Assembly: GCA_030441635.1 (NCBI GenBank)
Contig: JAUEMM010000006.1
Coordinates: forward strand, 1-64,000
Origin: Wolbachia endosymbiont of Tyrophagus putrescentiae
GTDB lineage: Bacteria > Pseudomonadota > Alphaproteobacteria > Rickettsiales > Anaplasmataceae
Reading direction: 5' to 3'
Length of the DNA stretch: 64,000 nt
The first letter of the stretch is position 1. Each line of letters starts with the position of its first letter. The notes beneath the pieces are model-generated. The model made no database searches. It was not told where the DNA came from and saw nothing but the letters and a program-made list of their open reading frames with translations. Shown here piece after piece: positions 45,476 to 55,122 of this stretch. The position numbers and the translations under genes are program-made.

Positions 45476-46225
45476 TTATCTAACTAAGTCACAGATTTCT
45501 TCTTCCCACTCACTTAAAGTAACAAATCTATATCCAGATTTTTTTAGCGTTGTAATAATCTCTGGTAAAGCCTTTAGCGTGTTTGATTTCCTTTCGTGAT
45601 CATGAAGCAATACTATTGCACCATTGTGTACATTGTTTATCACTCTCTTAACTAAGACTTCCGGTTTATCATTTTGCCAGTCTAAAGAGTCAATCGTCCA
45701 TAATATTGAATACATATTTAATGAATTGACGTGCTTTATAACGTTTTGATTATGGCATCCGTATGGTGGACGGAACCATTTTATATCTTTTTTGATTATT
45801 TTGCTTATCGCTGCATTTGTTTTCTCTAACTCTTGAAATTGTTCATCACTTGATAACGATGTTAATTTTCTATGTGACCAGGAGTGGTTACCTATTTCAC
45901 TACCGGTTTCATGAATTCTTTTTACCACATTGTATGTTTTTTTATTTAAACGTTCACCCAGCAAAAAAAATGTTGCTTTTAACTCATGTGCTTCTAATAC
46001 ATCAACAATAGCGCTTGTTGTAGTGTAAGATGGGCCATCGTCAAACGTAAGAGCAATAAATTTATCTTCCTTATCTTTTAATAAATTTTTTGTATTACTT
46101 AAGCCCTTGTAAGATAGATCGATGTTACAACTCAATCCATTATTTTGGGTATTAAAATTACATCCATTACAAAATGCCGCACTGAAAAACAATGAAATAG
46201 AAATTATACAATTGACTAATCTCAT
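45476..46225 (-). CDS. polysaccharide (peptidoglycan-type) deacetylase
   Basis: A 249-residue secreted NodB-family enzyme. A signal peptide (about 1-20, MRLVNCIISISLFFSAAFC) precedes a short linker. Motif 1 is TFDDGPS with catalytic Asp near residues 62-63, motif 2 is GNHSWSHRKL, motif 3 RPPYGC, motif 4 includes DSLDW, and motif 5 LLHDH. It would remove acetyl groups from GlcNAc or MurNAc polymers, modifying residual peptidoglycan, perhaps against host recognition. It lies one base before PBP2 in the same operon, which supports a cell-wall role. Chitin or other substrates are possible. Confidence 0.9.
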   Translation of the reverse strand: MRLVNCIISISLFFSAAFCNGCNFNTQNNGLSCNIDLSYKGLSNTKNLLKDKEDKFIALTFDDGPSYTTTSAIVDVLEAHELKATFFLLGERLNKKTYNVVKRIHETGSEIGNHSWSHRKLTSLSSDEQFQELEKTNAAISKIIKKDIKWFRPPYGCHNQNVIKHVNSLNMYSILWTIDSLDWQNDKPEVLVKRVINNVHNGAIVLLHDHERKSNTLKALPEIITTLKKSGYRFVTLSEWEEEICDLVR

Positions 46226-46349
46226 AAAGCTTTTGATTAAAGTACAATAATACTGTAACTATTTTTCCTTGCAACTGGCTAAAAAATGTAGTTGCTTGAT
46301 ATTTGATAATATATGTGGTAAAATTATACTATAAAATGTAAAGCAGATT

Positions 46350-46814
46350 ATGAGTGGCATGGATATTGCAGATTTGCAGGCTGCACAAGAACATAAAGAG
46401 CAATCAGGAGGAAAGAGTGGTTTTGGACTTGGTCATGGTGAAAGTGCTTCAACAATTCTAGATGGGATGCAGTGGCTATTTACAGCGCCTGGAGGTGTAT
46501 TAGGAGCCTATATGAAGGTACTTGAAAGTTGGGCGGGCAGTATACCATCTACACTTGGAGACGGAATGGAATTGATCGGTGGGGTTGCAAAACTAATAGA
46601 CGCTCTTAAGCAGTGCTCCGAGTATGGGGCAGGTGGAGATGGAGGAATGCCTTTAGACTTTGGTGATTATTCTCATGCTAATGAGTTTATGGGTGCTGAT
46701 GATTTTGGGGGTCATATGCATTTTGATAATGACTACCATGGCCAATCTTTTTCACCAAGTCCGTCACCTGCTGTTGGGTCTGACCACGGCCACGACGAAC
46801 ATTATATTGATTAG
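46350..46814 (+). CDS. unknown Gly/Asp/His-rich protein
   Basis: A 154-residue protein with no recognised family. The N-terminal third has AAQEHKEQSGGKSGFGLGHGES; a middle segment (about 34-90) looks helical and amphipathic (DGMQWLFTAPGGVLGAYMK); the tail is rich in Gly, Asp, His and Ser (GHMHFDNDYHGQSF and DHGHDEHYID), a possible metal-binding tail. It has no signal peptide. Its stop codon ends exactly where the hisS stop codon on the other strand begins, so the two converge with no gap. The composition is unlike its neighbours. Confidence 0.7.
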   Translation: MSGMDIADLQAAQEHKEQSGGKSGFGLGHGESASTILDGMQWLFTAPGGVLGAYMKVLESWAGSIPSTLGDGMELIGGVAKLIDALKQCSEYGAGGDGGMPLDFGDYSHANEFMGADDFGGHMHFDNDYHGQSFSPSPSPAVGSDHGHDEHYID

Positions 46815-48047
46815 TTAGATGCTCAAGATATTTTCTATTATGTTATCATATATGACTATTTTTTCTTCTCCGCTGCTCATGTTCTTAATTTTAACGGTGT
46901 TGTTACTTAATTCGTCATCACCAAAAATTAGTGCAATTTTAGCATTTGCTTGATTAGCCTTTTTCATTTTAGTTTTAAGTGTACCACTATATTCACAATT
47001 AGCATAAAGCCCATTCTTGCGCAGCTTGTCCGTAAGTTCAAGAGAGAATTTTTTAGCCCGTTCACCTATTGGAACTAAAAAAATGGGCTGTTTTTTCTGC
47101 AGAAAATAATCAGTTAACTCCATTATGCGTTCAATGCCGCCTGCAAACCCTATTGCAGGAGTATCTTTTCCACCCATGAGGGATACAAGATCGTCATACC
47201 TTCCTCCAGCTAACACAGTTCCTTGTGCACCCAGGTCTTCTGTAATAAATTCAAAAACTGTATGACAGTAATAATCCAGACCACGCACTAACTTAGTGTT
47301 TATGGTATAAGATATACCAAGTAGCTGTAGTCCATTGAGTACATTATTGAAAAAATCCAAGGACTCTCTCGTGTAGTAATTATTAATTTTAGGAGCATCA
47401 GAAATGATCAATTGATCTTTTTCACTTTTAGAATCCAATATCCTCAGTGGATTTTTAATTAATCTATTTTGACTATCCTCTGATAAATCGTGTTTATACT
47501 TTTCAAAATATGATACCAATGCTTCTCGGTACTTTGTAATTGTCTCGCGATCCCCCAAAGAGTTGATTTCTAACCTGACATCCCTATGGATATCAAATTC
47601 AGTTAATAGATGTTGGCCAAGTGATATCAGCTCAACGTCAGATTTAGGATCTGCTATGCCAAAAACCTCAAAATTTATTTGATGAAACTGCCGCTGCCTT
47701 CCTTTTTGTGGCCGCTCATAACGAAAGATGGGACCCGTTGAAAATAATCTTGCAGGCAACGGTAATTTTTTGTCGATTAAAAGTCTTACAATTGCTGCAG
47801 TAAACTCCGGGCGTAGAGTTATGCTTTTTCCACCTTTATCCTCAAAGCTATACATTTCTTTAGTGATAATGTCTGAGGTATTGCCCAGAGTTTTTGTAAA
47901 AACGTTCGTGTATTCAAATATTGGAGTTTCTACAGGAATAAAACCGTATAAGCTTGATATGTTGTTTGCTGTATTTTGGATATATTTAAATTTATACCAT
48001 TCATCGGATAAGAGATCTCTTGTTCCTCTAACTGTTTGGCTGATCAT
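46815..48047 (-). CDS. hisS: histidine--tRNA ligase
   Basis: Charges tRNA-His, 410 residues, class II. Motif 1 includes [10 protein letters not shown], motif 2 [16 protein letters not shown], the histidine-binding VRGLDYYC near residue 252, and motif 3 GFAGGIERI. Its start ATG overlaps the stop of the Nfu-type gene by four bases. Convergent with the Gly/His-rich gene. Confidence 0.96.
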   Translation of the reverse strand: MISQTVRGTRDLLSDEWYKFKYIQNTANNISSLYGFIPVETPIFEYTNVFTKTLGNTSDIITKEMYSFEDKGGKSITLRPEFTAAIVRLLIDKKLPLPARLFSTGPIFRYERPQKGRQRQFHQINFEVFGIADPKSDVELISLGQHLLTEFDIHRDVRLEINSLGDRETITKYREALVSYFEKYKHDLSEDSQNRLIKNPLRILDSKSEKDQLIISDAPKINNYYTRESLDFFNNVLNGLQLLGISYTINTKLVRGLDYYCHTVFEFITEDLGAQGTVLAGGRYDDLVSLMGGKDTPAIGFAGGIERIMELTDYFLQKKQPIFLVPIGERAKKFSLELTDKLRKNGLYANCEYSGTLKTKMKKANQANAKIALIFGDDELSNNTVKIKNMSSGEEKIVIYDNIIENILSI

Positions 48048-48610
48048 GATATAGTCTCTACAGCAGCAACTTCTGGTATATGATAGTTCAGCATATTTTG
48101 TACTCCTTGTTTAAGAGTAATAGAAGCGCTTGGGCACCCTGAGCACGCTCCATGTAATTCAACAAAAACCGTTCCATCTTTATAACCACGAAATTTTATA
48201 TTCCCACCATCCTGTGCCACTGCAGGTTTAATATAATTCTCCATCAATTCCTTTACTCTATTTACAATTTCTATGTCATCTTCATCAAAAAATTCCTCAT
48301 CTAATTGATTGTAAAACCCCTCTCCATCCAGAGCTTTTCCGCCAGAGGTAAAGTGATCCATGATTGTAGTGAGAATCTCTACTTTCAATATATCCCAATC
48401 AACTACATCAGATTTAGTAACTGAAACAAAATCATGACCGAAAAATACCCGCACCACATGCTCTATTTGAAAAAGATTTGCGGCTAACCTGGAGTTCTTC
48501 ACCTCTTCTACAGTTGCGAAATCTACAGTACTGCCTTCGTTCAGGATAGGAAACCCAGGAAGGAATTTCAACGTATTTGGATTAGGCGTCTCTTCAATCT
48601 GAATGAACAT
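48044..48610 (-). CDS. NifU-like iron-sulfur scaffold (Nfu/NfuA type)
   Basis: A 188-residue protein starting at ATG 48610 ([19 protein letters not shown]), the standard Nfu N-terminus; four more codons upstream to a TTG are unlikely. The N-terminal Nfu domain (about 1-90) is followed by the NifU C-terminal domain (about 105-185) with the cluster-binding pair in [10 protein letters not shown]. It carries Fe-S clusters to target enzymes such as aconitase, Nth and lipoyl synthase. It is coupled to hisS by start/stop overlap. Confidence 0.93.
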   Translation of the reverse strand: MFIQIEETPNPNTLKFLPGFPILNEGSTVDFATVEEVKNSRLAANLFQIEHVVRVFFGHDFVSVTKSDVVDWDILKVEILTTIMDHFTSGGKALDGEGFYNQLDEEFFDEDDIEIVNRVKELMENYIKPAVAQDGGNIKFRGYKDGTVFVELHGACSGCPSASITLKQGVQNMLNYHIPEVAAVETIS

Positions 48611-48726
48611 ATTATTTACCAATAACTACTACCATTTTATCATAAGAATATATATATGTCGTTTATTTTTTACCTACAAGAGTAGATCAAGCTAGTTTAA
48701 TTACAGTTGCTGTTGCTGGAGCATGG

Positions 48727-50781
48727 TTATCGCACACTTTGCTGACTAGCGATACTTGTCCTTCTACTTAAATTCGTATTAGTCATTGAAGTACCTGGTT
48801 CAATTATTCCATGTTTAACAAGCTTTTCCCATATTGCATTTGCTATTCTTGGAGCATGATTGTTGCAAAAGTCTTTTACTTTTTTGTCGTTTGCTCTAGC
48901 TTTGGTTAATATGGATGTTCCCTTTTCAATAACAATCGATTCACAACTGAATGTTTTACTGTCTTGCGAATGTTCTTTTAACTTATGGAAAAAAAGTTCT
49001 GCTACTTGATGGCAGAAATGCTGCTGTGCAAATTCAGGAAAATTCTTCTTTATTTTGTTATTCAAATTGCTCATTTCTCCTTTAAAATCGTGGCGACCTT
49101 TCAATCCATCTACAAGAAATATCAGTGGATTATTTGACTTTTTTGAATTGGTACTGCTACGAGACGTATTAGTTTGCACGCTTGTTATACTGATTATATC
49201 TGCTTTGTTTAATTGCTCTTCCCGCTGAGCTAACTCTTTTTTCAATGCATCATTTTCACTTTGTAAATTGACAAGTGTTCCTTTAAGATTGGAATTTTCT
49301 TCAGTTAGTCCCGCATTTGATGTATTCACACTCCTTAGCTTATTCTCTAATTTCTGAATATCATTTCCTAATTTTTCAATTTTGGCGTTTATATCTTCTT
49401 CCACTTTGTTTGATACTTTCAGCTGATTAATTGTTTTTTTACTTGCTTCTGTAACCTGCTTCAGATTCTCTTTAGCTTGCTTCTGTGCGTTTTCCAATAG
49501 TGTTTTTTGGTTCTGTAATTCATTAACTTTCTTTTTTAATTCTTCGTTGCGTGCATCTGACTCTGTTTTTGCGTTTGTCAGTTTTGCAATTTGCCTATCT
49601 AACTGATTTTTTTGATCTTGCAACTGTTGCTCTAACACTTGGTTTTTGTTTACCAGAGCTTCTTCCTTATTTTTTAACTCTGTTTTTGCATTTATCAGTT
49701 CAGCTATTTTTTCTTTCAATTGACTATTTAATTCTTCAACTTGCCCTTTCCATTGCTTCAGATCCTCTTTAGCTTCCTTCTGTGAGTTTTCCAATTGTGT
49801 GTTTTTGTTCTGTAATTCATTAACTTTCTTTTTTAATTCTTCGTTGCATGTTTCTGAATCTACTTCTGCATTCGTCAGTTCAGCAATTTGCCTATCTAAC
49901 TGATTTTTTTGATCTTGCAACTGTTGCTCCAATTCCGCAATCCGCTTTCTCAACTTTTCCTTCTTTTCATCTTTTTTCGCTTTTTCTAATTTCTTTTTCA
50001 TCAACTCTATTACTTCTCTCGATCCTTTTTTGGCATTATCAAGCTCTTTTGTTATCTGATCTTTATCTTTCAGAATTTTCTGCCATTCTATTTCCTTTTC
50101 TGAAAGGATTGTTTTCATCTCCTCTGCTTGGTTTTTAACAGTACTGAGCTCTTCTGTTAACATAGCTGATTGGGATTCTAGCTTATTTATCTGCTCCGAT
50201 AATCTTAACTTTTCTTGGTCATATTCTTTAGCCGTTTCATCTGAAGCATCTTGAAGAGCTTTAAACTCTATTTCCTTTAGTGTTAGCTCATCTTTAATTT
50301 CTATTAATTGTTTAGATAATTCATCATGTTTAGAAGATAGCTCCTCTCTTTCTTTCTTGCTGCTTTGCAAATCCTCCTTACTCTTTTCTAGCTCCTTAGT
50401 CAATTGATTCAAAATTTTTTCTTGTTCTGCAAGAGTGTAAGCAAGAGCCTCTTTCTCTTTTTCTAGTCTTTGTAGCTCAGCCTTTGGCTTTAAATCTTGT
50501 GATTCCTCTTCTGTTACTAACGTTTGTTTTGTATCTTGTGGTTCCTCAGATCCCTTGCTACTAGTAACCTCATAAGGGTTGAGAATATCTTCAGCCCAGC
50601 GATTCCATTCCTTTGGCAAAATTTCTCCAATCGTGTGTAGGTATAGCCATGCAAAAACGGTGGACCAACTATATTTTTTTTCTTGTCTTTTTATATTAAG
50701 TTTAATATACTCTTCGCTATTATATTCACTATTCATCATATATTCAACACTATTATTATTGATATCTTCACTATTTCTCAT
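48727..50781 (-). CDS. large coiled-coil protein of unknown function
   Basis: A 684-residue protein. Residues 1-75 form an Asn-rich start and a Trp-rich segment (WSTVFAWLYLHTIGEILP). About 95-560 is a nearly continuous Glu/Lys/Gln-rich coiled coil with an internal 99-residue duplication. About 575-660 is a compact C-terminal region (FLVDGLKGRHDFKGEMSNL), and the end is SRRTSIASQQSVR, a basophilic kinase-type motif. No signal peptide is visible. The start ATG has TTGAGG upstream, as has the gene at 17103. A host-interacting or structural protein is possible; no family is recognised. Confidence 0.8.
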   Translation of the reverse strand: MRNSEDINNNSVEYMMNSEYNSEEYIKLNIKRQEKKYSWSTVFAWLYLHTIGEILPKEWNRWAEDILNPYEVTSSKGSEEPQDTKQTLVTEEESQDLKPKAELQRLEKEKEALAYTLAEQEKILNQLTKELEKSKEDLQSSKKEREELSSKHDELSKQLIEIKDELTLKEIEFKALQDASDETAKEYDQEKLRLSEQINKLESQSAMLTEELSTVKNQAEEMKTILSEKEIEWQKILKDKDQITKELDNAKKGSREVIELMKKKLEKAKKDEKKEKLRKRIAELEQQLQDQKNQLDRQIAELTNAEVDSETCNEELKKKVNELQNKNTQLENSQKEAKEDLKQWKGQVEELNSQLKEKIAELINAKTELKNKEEALVNKNQVLEQQLQDQKNQLDRQIAKLTNAKTESDARNEELKKKVNELQNQKTLLENAQKQAKENLKQVTEASKKTINQLKVSNKVEEDINAKIEKLGNDIQKLENKLRSVNTSNAGLTEENSNLKGTLVNLQSENDALKKELAQREEQLNKADIISITSVQTNTSRSSTNSKKSNNPLIFLVDGLKGRHDFKGEMSNLNNKIKKNFPEFAQQHFCHQVAELFFHKLKEHSQDSKTFSCESIVIEKGTSILTKARANDKKVKDFCNNHAPRIANAIWEKLVKHGIIEPGTSMTNTNLSRRTSIASQQSVR
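49457..49932. repeat. 297-bp in-frame duplication in the coiled-coil gene
   Basis: The segment encoding QQLQDQKNQLDRQIA and then NEELKKKVNELQN occurs twice with a period of 297 bases: TTGCCTATCT at 49591 and at 49888. The two copies differ at many positions, so the duplication is not recent. Confidence 0.8.
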
Positions 50782-50813
50782 AACATATTACCTCAATATT
50801 CAAACCTTAAATT

Positions 50814-50845
50814 AAAAAAGACTTCCGCTAAAGATAGAGGAAGTC
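50814..50845 (-). terminator. terminator of the prohead protease transcript
   Basis: On the minus strand GACTTCC (50845-50839), a 12-base loop and GGAAGTC (50826-50820) are followed by TTTTTT (50819-50814). This is a simple intrinsic terminator between the protease and the coiled-coil gene, so the latter must have its own promoter. Confidence 0.65.
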
Positions 50846-50950
50846 ACACTTTATTAACTATTAAAGAGGGCAATTAGTAATAAAGCTTATGTATATTGGT
50901 ATAAATATTAATTAAATAGTGTCAAGAGATTTTTTTATCTTTTTTCAACT

Positions 50951-51484
50951 TTAACGAGAAATATATGCATCTGTAAGTATTTTTTTTGCTCTTTCCATTG
51001 CTCTGAAAAGCGCTTCTTGCTCATTATTTTGACTTTTGACGTCAACCACTTGAGCGGCTGAGTTTGCTGGAAAGGTAACTAGACTTACTTCCCACAATTC
51101 CACCTGCTTTAAAACTCTTGCCCCTGTTTTATAATCAATATCGTGCTTAATGGGCACGTAACCAATCGAAAGGCTGTCAATCATACCTGCTTTTAGCATT
51201 AAATATACATCTTTCGCTTTTTGAATGCTTAAAAGTAAATGTGCAATTATATACAAACCAAAATCATTTTCATAAATATCTATAATATTGCCTACAGGTT
51301 CTCCTGGGTCGTGCTGCCAAAGTAGTTTTATTTTGTTTCTGTTCAAATCTTTCTTGAATGCTCCGGGTAAAATCAAATCATTTTGCTTATCTACAACGTT
51401 GAAAACACTAGCATAACCAGAAAATATACCATTTTCTTCTATATTTTTCAATGATAGCGATGAATAAAAAAATTTCTTATTCAT
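50951..51484 (-). CDS. HK97-family prohead protease (GTA relic)
   Basis: A 177-residue protein of the phage HK97 prohead protease family. It has the early strand GIFSGYASVFNVVDKQND, LWQHDPGEPVG with the probable catalytic His near residue 54, and SLSIGY near residue 109 with the catalytic Ser, then WEVSLVTFPANSAA. Its equivalent in the Rhodobacter GTA is gene 4, next to the capsid gene; no capsid or portal gene is present here. WO prophages use a different protease type, so a GTA relic is likelier. The frame is intact. Confidence 0.85.
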   Translation of the reverse strand: MNKKFFYSSLSLKNIEENGIFSGYASVFNVVDKQNDLILPGAFKKDLNRNKIKLLWQHDPGEPVGNIIDIYENDFGLYIIAHLLLSIQKAKDVYLMLKAGMIDSLSIGYVPIKHDIDYKTGARVLKQVELWEVSLVTFPANSAAQVVDVKSQNNEQEALFRAMERAKKILTDAYISR

Positions 51485-51875
51485 AATGAAGCCTCCTTAA
51501 AGTAAAAGTGATACAAATTATTATAAATAAGGTTCTGTAAAGAGAGGAAGAGTCTTTACTTTTAAAAAGCCAAACTGCTGAGATATCCAACCTAAAAAAA
51601 ACTATTTCAGACTAGAATAACACTATAATGGCTTATAATGTTTCACAAGATATCCAATCAAATAGTGAAGCGACAAAGTTAAATTCATTAGCTAAGGGGT
51701 TAGAATTTGTGCGTACATGTACAAGTTATGGTAATAGTATGTTTACCATGTTGGCCGTATTTAAGTGTATTTCTCTTTTTTTTATGATGTGGTAAGTAAC
51801 TACATAACTGATTCATCTGTAACTCCATGCATGTCAACAGAGTTATCTACTTTTTAAACAGAGAGAAATATAGCT
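51485..51875. other. 391-base spacer between prohead protease and metG
   Basis: The only gap over 300 bases. It contains the short frame at 51628-51795 and otherwise no recognisable gene, RNA or repeat. A palindrome GTACATGTAC lies at 51713-51722. On the minus strand the first part must hold the protease promoter, but no clear -35/-10 pair was identified. Confidence 0.6.
51628..51795 (+). CDS. possible small ORF, 55 residues
   Basis: An ATG frame encoding MAYNVSQDIQSNSEATKLN, a short linker and a hydrophobic end (MFTMLAVFKCISLFFMMW) that could be a membrane helix. No ribosome binding site is visible, and it may be chance or a decayed fragment. It is reported because it fills much of the longest gene-free gap in the window. 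Confidence 0.25.
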   Translation: MAYNVSQDIQSNSEATKLNSLAKGLEFVRTCTSYGNSMFTMLAVFKCISLFFMMW

Positions 51876-53402
51876 TTAAACATTAAATCTAAAAAAAACA
51901 GGCTCTGGTTTTGGCAATACATTACCAGAGCTTATTTTATTATTGCATAGAGATTCTAAATCACGTTGTTCTTTAGGGACTTGCAGTTGATCCAATATTT
52001 TTTCAGCTGATTTTGGAACGATTGGCTGCAACAAAATGCCAATTATTCTTATGTATTCCAGTAGCTTGTAAATTATTGATTCCATACGCTTTTTGTCGGT
52101 TTTACTTAATGTCCACGGTGCACTTTGATCGATGTAAGCGTTAGCTTCAGAGGCAATATTGACGATCAAGAGTATAATATGATTGAATTCATATTTTGAT
52201 AAATGATGCATTACTTGATTCAGGATAACCTTATAATCTGGCAGATTTTCATTGTCTTTTAACAAGTTACAATCGACTTTTGGAATAACTCCAGAACACT
52301 GTTTGTGTAGAAATGAAACTGTCCTTTGCACTAAGTTGCCTATGTTGTTTGCAAGTTCTGAGTTTATACGGCTGAGCATGTTTTTTCTGCTAAAATTTCC
52401 ATCGTGACCAAAACTTGTTTCTCTCAGGAGAAAATAACGCAACTGATCAACACCAAATTCCTCAGCAAGAGCAACAGGGTCAATAACGTTACCAAGAGAC
52501 TTGGATATTTTCTCTCCCTCGTTTAACCACCAGCCATGCACTGCTATTTGCTTTGGTAGTGGTAACTCTGCAGCAAGTAGCATCGCTGGCCAGTATACAG
52601 CATGAAAGCGTAGTATGTCTTTACCTATCATGTGAACAGTGAAACAATCCTGATTTTCCCAAAAATGTTTATATTCATCACTTTCAGTGTCAGGAAAATC
52701 TACCAGTGTGATATAGTTAGTTAATGCATCTATCCAAACATAAATTACATGTTCATCATCACCAGGAACTTTTATTCCCCAATTGAAGCTAGTGCGGGAA
52801 ATTGAAAGGTCAGTTAATCCGGATTTGACAAACGACACCACTTCATTTTTTCTACTTTCAGGAAAGATAAAATTCGGCTGATTTTCGTATAATTCGAGTA
52901 ACTTATCTTGCCAATCCGATAGGCGAAAAAAATAGCTCTTTTCTGTTACCCATTCTACATCTGCACCAGTTGGAGCTTTGCCATTGATCAATTCTGATTT
53001 TTGATAAAATGCTTCATCACGTACTGAATACCATCCAGAGTATGAATCTAAATATATTTGACCCTTTTCTTTTAGTCTGTTCCATAAGGCTATCACTGCT
53101 TTTTTATGGCGTGCTTCGGTAGTGCGGACAAAATCATCATGCCGAACATTCATAAATTCCGCCAATTCTCTGAATGTAACGCTTACCTTATCTGTAAATT
53201 CTTGCGGCTGCATATTCCGTGACTTAGCTGCCTTTTCAACCTTCTGCCCATGCTCGTCTGTACCTGTAGTGAACTTAACCTTATTTCCAGCTAGCTTCAT
53301 AAATCTTGTAAACGCATCGCATAAAAGAGAAGTGTATGCATGGCCAATGTGTGGTTTATCATTTACATAATATATCGGCGTGGTAATATAAAAACTTTTC
53401 AT
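51876..53402 (-). CDS. metG: methionine--tRNA ligase
   Basis: Charges tRNA-Met, 508 residues. HIGH-type motif HIGH at residues 18-21 and KISKS near residue 299 (EKISKSLGNVIDP) complete the class I active site. The anticodon-binding domain follows. It lacks the C-terminal dimerisation domain of E. coli MetG, as usual in this group, and the four-Cys zinc knuckle of the longer form is not seen. Confidence 0.96.
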   Translation of the reverse strand: MKSFYITTPIYYVNDKPHIGHAYTSLLCDAFTRFMKLAGNKVKFTTGTDEHGQKVEKAAKSRNMQPQEFTDKVSVTFRELAEFMNVRHDDFVRTTEARHKKAVIALWNRLKEKGQIYLDSYSGWYSVRDEAFYQKSELINGKAPTGADVEWVTEKSYFFRLSDWQDKLLELYENQPNFIFPESRKNEVVSFVKSGLTDLSISRTSFNWGIKVPGDDEHVIYVWIDALTNYITLVDFPDTESDEYKHFWENQDCFTVHMIGKDILRFHAVYWPAMLLAAELPLPKQIAVHGWWLNEGEKISKSLGNVIDPVALAEEFGVDQLRYFLLRETSFGHDGNFSRKNMLSRINSELANNIGNLVQRTVSFLHKQCSGVIPKVDCNLLKDNENLPDYKVILNQVMHHLSKYEFNHIILLIVNIASEANAYIDQSAPWTLSKTDKKRMESIIYKLLEYIRIIGILLQPIVPKSAEKILDQLQVPKEQRDLESLCNNKISSGNVLPKPEPVFFRFNV

Positions 53403-53586
53403 ACCTGGGCGATTAAAACTTGATTTTATCTACGCTAGCGGAAGAAATCAATCTTTAAGATCAGCAGAAGCTTGTCGGAAAATTTTGCACTTCATAAGAA
53501 AGTGTGTATCTAAACGGGAAAAAACTGGCTAATATTGGGCTATACTAAATTTAAAACAAACTCAAATTCTCTCCCTGCAAAAGAAA

Positions 53587-53674
53587 CGGACGGAGTGGGA
53601 TTCGAACCCACGGTATGCTCATCACATACGTCAGTTTTCAAGACTGGTGCCTTAAACCACTCGACCATCCGTCC
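53587..53674 (-). tRNA. tRNA-Ser (TGA)
   Basis: An 88-base class II tRNA on the minus strand: acceptor GGACGGA/TCCGTCC, discriminator G, anticodon loop CTTGAAA (anticodon TGA) and a long variable arm near GTATGTGATGAGCATAC. The T loop is TTCGAAT. It lies downstream of mnmE, 41 bases away, and may share its transcript. The second tRNA-Ser in the window (43833) reads different codons. Confidence 0.95.
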
Positions 53675-53715
53675 ATTTTCTTTTTATCACAATATTTAGC
53701 TTGAAGCAATCTAAT

Positions 53716-55026
53716 TTACTTACCAATACAAAAAGTGTTGAATATACTGTCTAATATCTCTTCAACGCCGATAATCCCTATAATTTTTCCAAGCTCCACT
53801 GCAGCAGATCTTAGATCTTCAGACATTAATTCAATCGGTTTGCTAATATCAAATGCTTGTAAGTGCATCAGAGCCTTCAGTATACAATCTCTATGTCTTT
53901 GCCTTGTTATTATTGGGGCTTCCTTATCACATATAAATTTCTCTTTTATTTTTTCTTCAAGCAGCGAAATTAATTTGTCTATTCCCACTTCTTTCAGCAC
54001 AGAGATAGGTAAGAGATTTGTATTATTAATCTGAGCATCATCAGCTTTGCTTAATACGTAAATAGTATCATTATCTGTGGTATTGCATTTCAGACTATCA
54101 CTCTGCTCAAATGGATATAACTCTATTCTAATATCAGCTTCAGAAGAACGTTTTTTTGCTCGCTTGATACCTTCCGATTCTATTGGATCTAAACTGTCAC
54201 GAATTCCTGCAGTATCAGAGAGAATAACCGGATAACCACCGATGTCTATATGAGCTTCAAGCACATCCCTTGTTGTGCCCGCGTATTCAGAAACAATTGC
54301 AATATCACGCTTAGCTAAGTAGTTAAATAGTGTTGATTTACCAGCATTTGGCTTCCCAGTAATAACGATGTGTAAACCTTCACGTAATCGTTCACCAATT
54401 CTATTATCATTTAAATGATTTTGCATCTCTTTTACAAGCTTCTGAACTTCTTGATCAATTTTTATCAATTCACCTTGTTCTGTTGTTATATCCTCAGGAA
54501 AATCTATGTATGCTTCGATTCTAGATTGCACATTTATTAACATCTGCCTCCAGTTGTTATATAATCTTCCCAATGCTCCTGAGATTTGTTCAACTGCTTG
54601 TTTTGCCTGTATTTTTGTTTCTGCATCAATGAGGTCTGCAATTCCTTCTATTTGAGTTAAGTCAAACTTGCCGTTTAAAAAAGCCCTCAGTGAAAATTCT
54701 CCTGGCTCAGCCATAACAAAAATCTTTGATAATTCCTCTAGAATAGTTTTGATCACAACTTTACTTCCATGAGTTTGCAACTCCACAACATCTTCTCCAG
54801 TAAAGCTATTTGGTGCAGGAAAATAAATCATTATTCCATTATCTATTAACTGATCAGAACTATCATACAAGTCAACCAAGGTGGCAAATCTTGGCTTAAT
54901 TTTTTTGTTAATATTGAAGTGACTTACAACTCTAAGTGCTTTACTTCCTGATATTCTGATTACCGCGACACCGGATTTTCCAAACACGGTTGAGAGAGCA
55001 AAGATTGTCTTTTCTGTATTGACCAT
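53716..55026 (-). CDS. mnmE: tRNA modification GTPase MnmE
   Basis: With MnmG it modifies U34 of certain tRNAs. The 436-residue protein has the N-terminal formyl-THF-binding domain ([18 protein letters not shown]), a helical domain, and an inserted G domain with G1 [10 protein letters not shown] near residue 219, G2 GTTRD, G3 DTAG near residue 267, and G4 SKAD. The C-terminus FCIGK has the conserved Cys of the CxGK motif. The G4 motif SKAD departs from NKxD. Confidence 0.95.
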   Translation of the reverse strand: MVNTEKTIFALSTVFGKSGVAVIRISGSKALRVVSHFNINKKIKPRFATLVDLYDSSDQLIDNGIMIYFPAPNSFTGEDVVELQTHGSKVVIKTILEELSKIFVMAEPGEFSLRAFLNGKFDLTQIEGIADLIDAETKIQAKQAVEQISGALGRLYNNWRQMLINVQSRIEAYIDFPEDITTEQGELIKIDQEVQKLVKEMQNHLNDNRIGERLREGLHIVITGKPNAGKSTLFNYLAKRDIAIVSEYAGTTRDVLEAHIDIGGYPVILSDTAGIRDSLDPIESEGIKRAKKRSSEADIRIELYPFEQSDSLKCNTTDNDTIYVLSKADDAQINNTNLLPISVLKEVGIDKLISLLEEKIKEKFICDKEAPIITRQRHRDCILKALMHLQAFDISKPIELMSEDLRSAAVELGKIIGIIGVEEILDSIFNTFCIGK

Positions 55027-55122
55027 TTTTAGCTATATTTCCTATAGTATTATACTCAAACGCTTAATTAAGGAATATCTATTTAAATTTGCCAAATTCC
55101 CGTCTTCGTATATCGTAACAAA

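Noticed and set aside
50951..51484. Prohead protease as part of a WO prophage
   Set aside because: There are no phage neighbours and WO capsid proteases are of another type; a GTA relic fits better.
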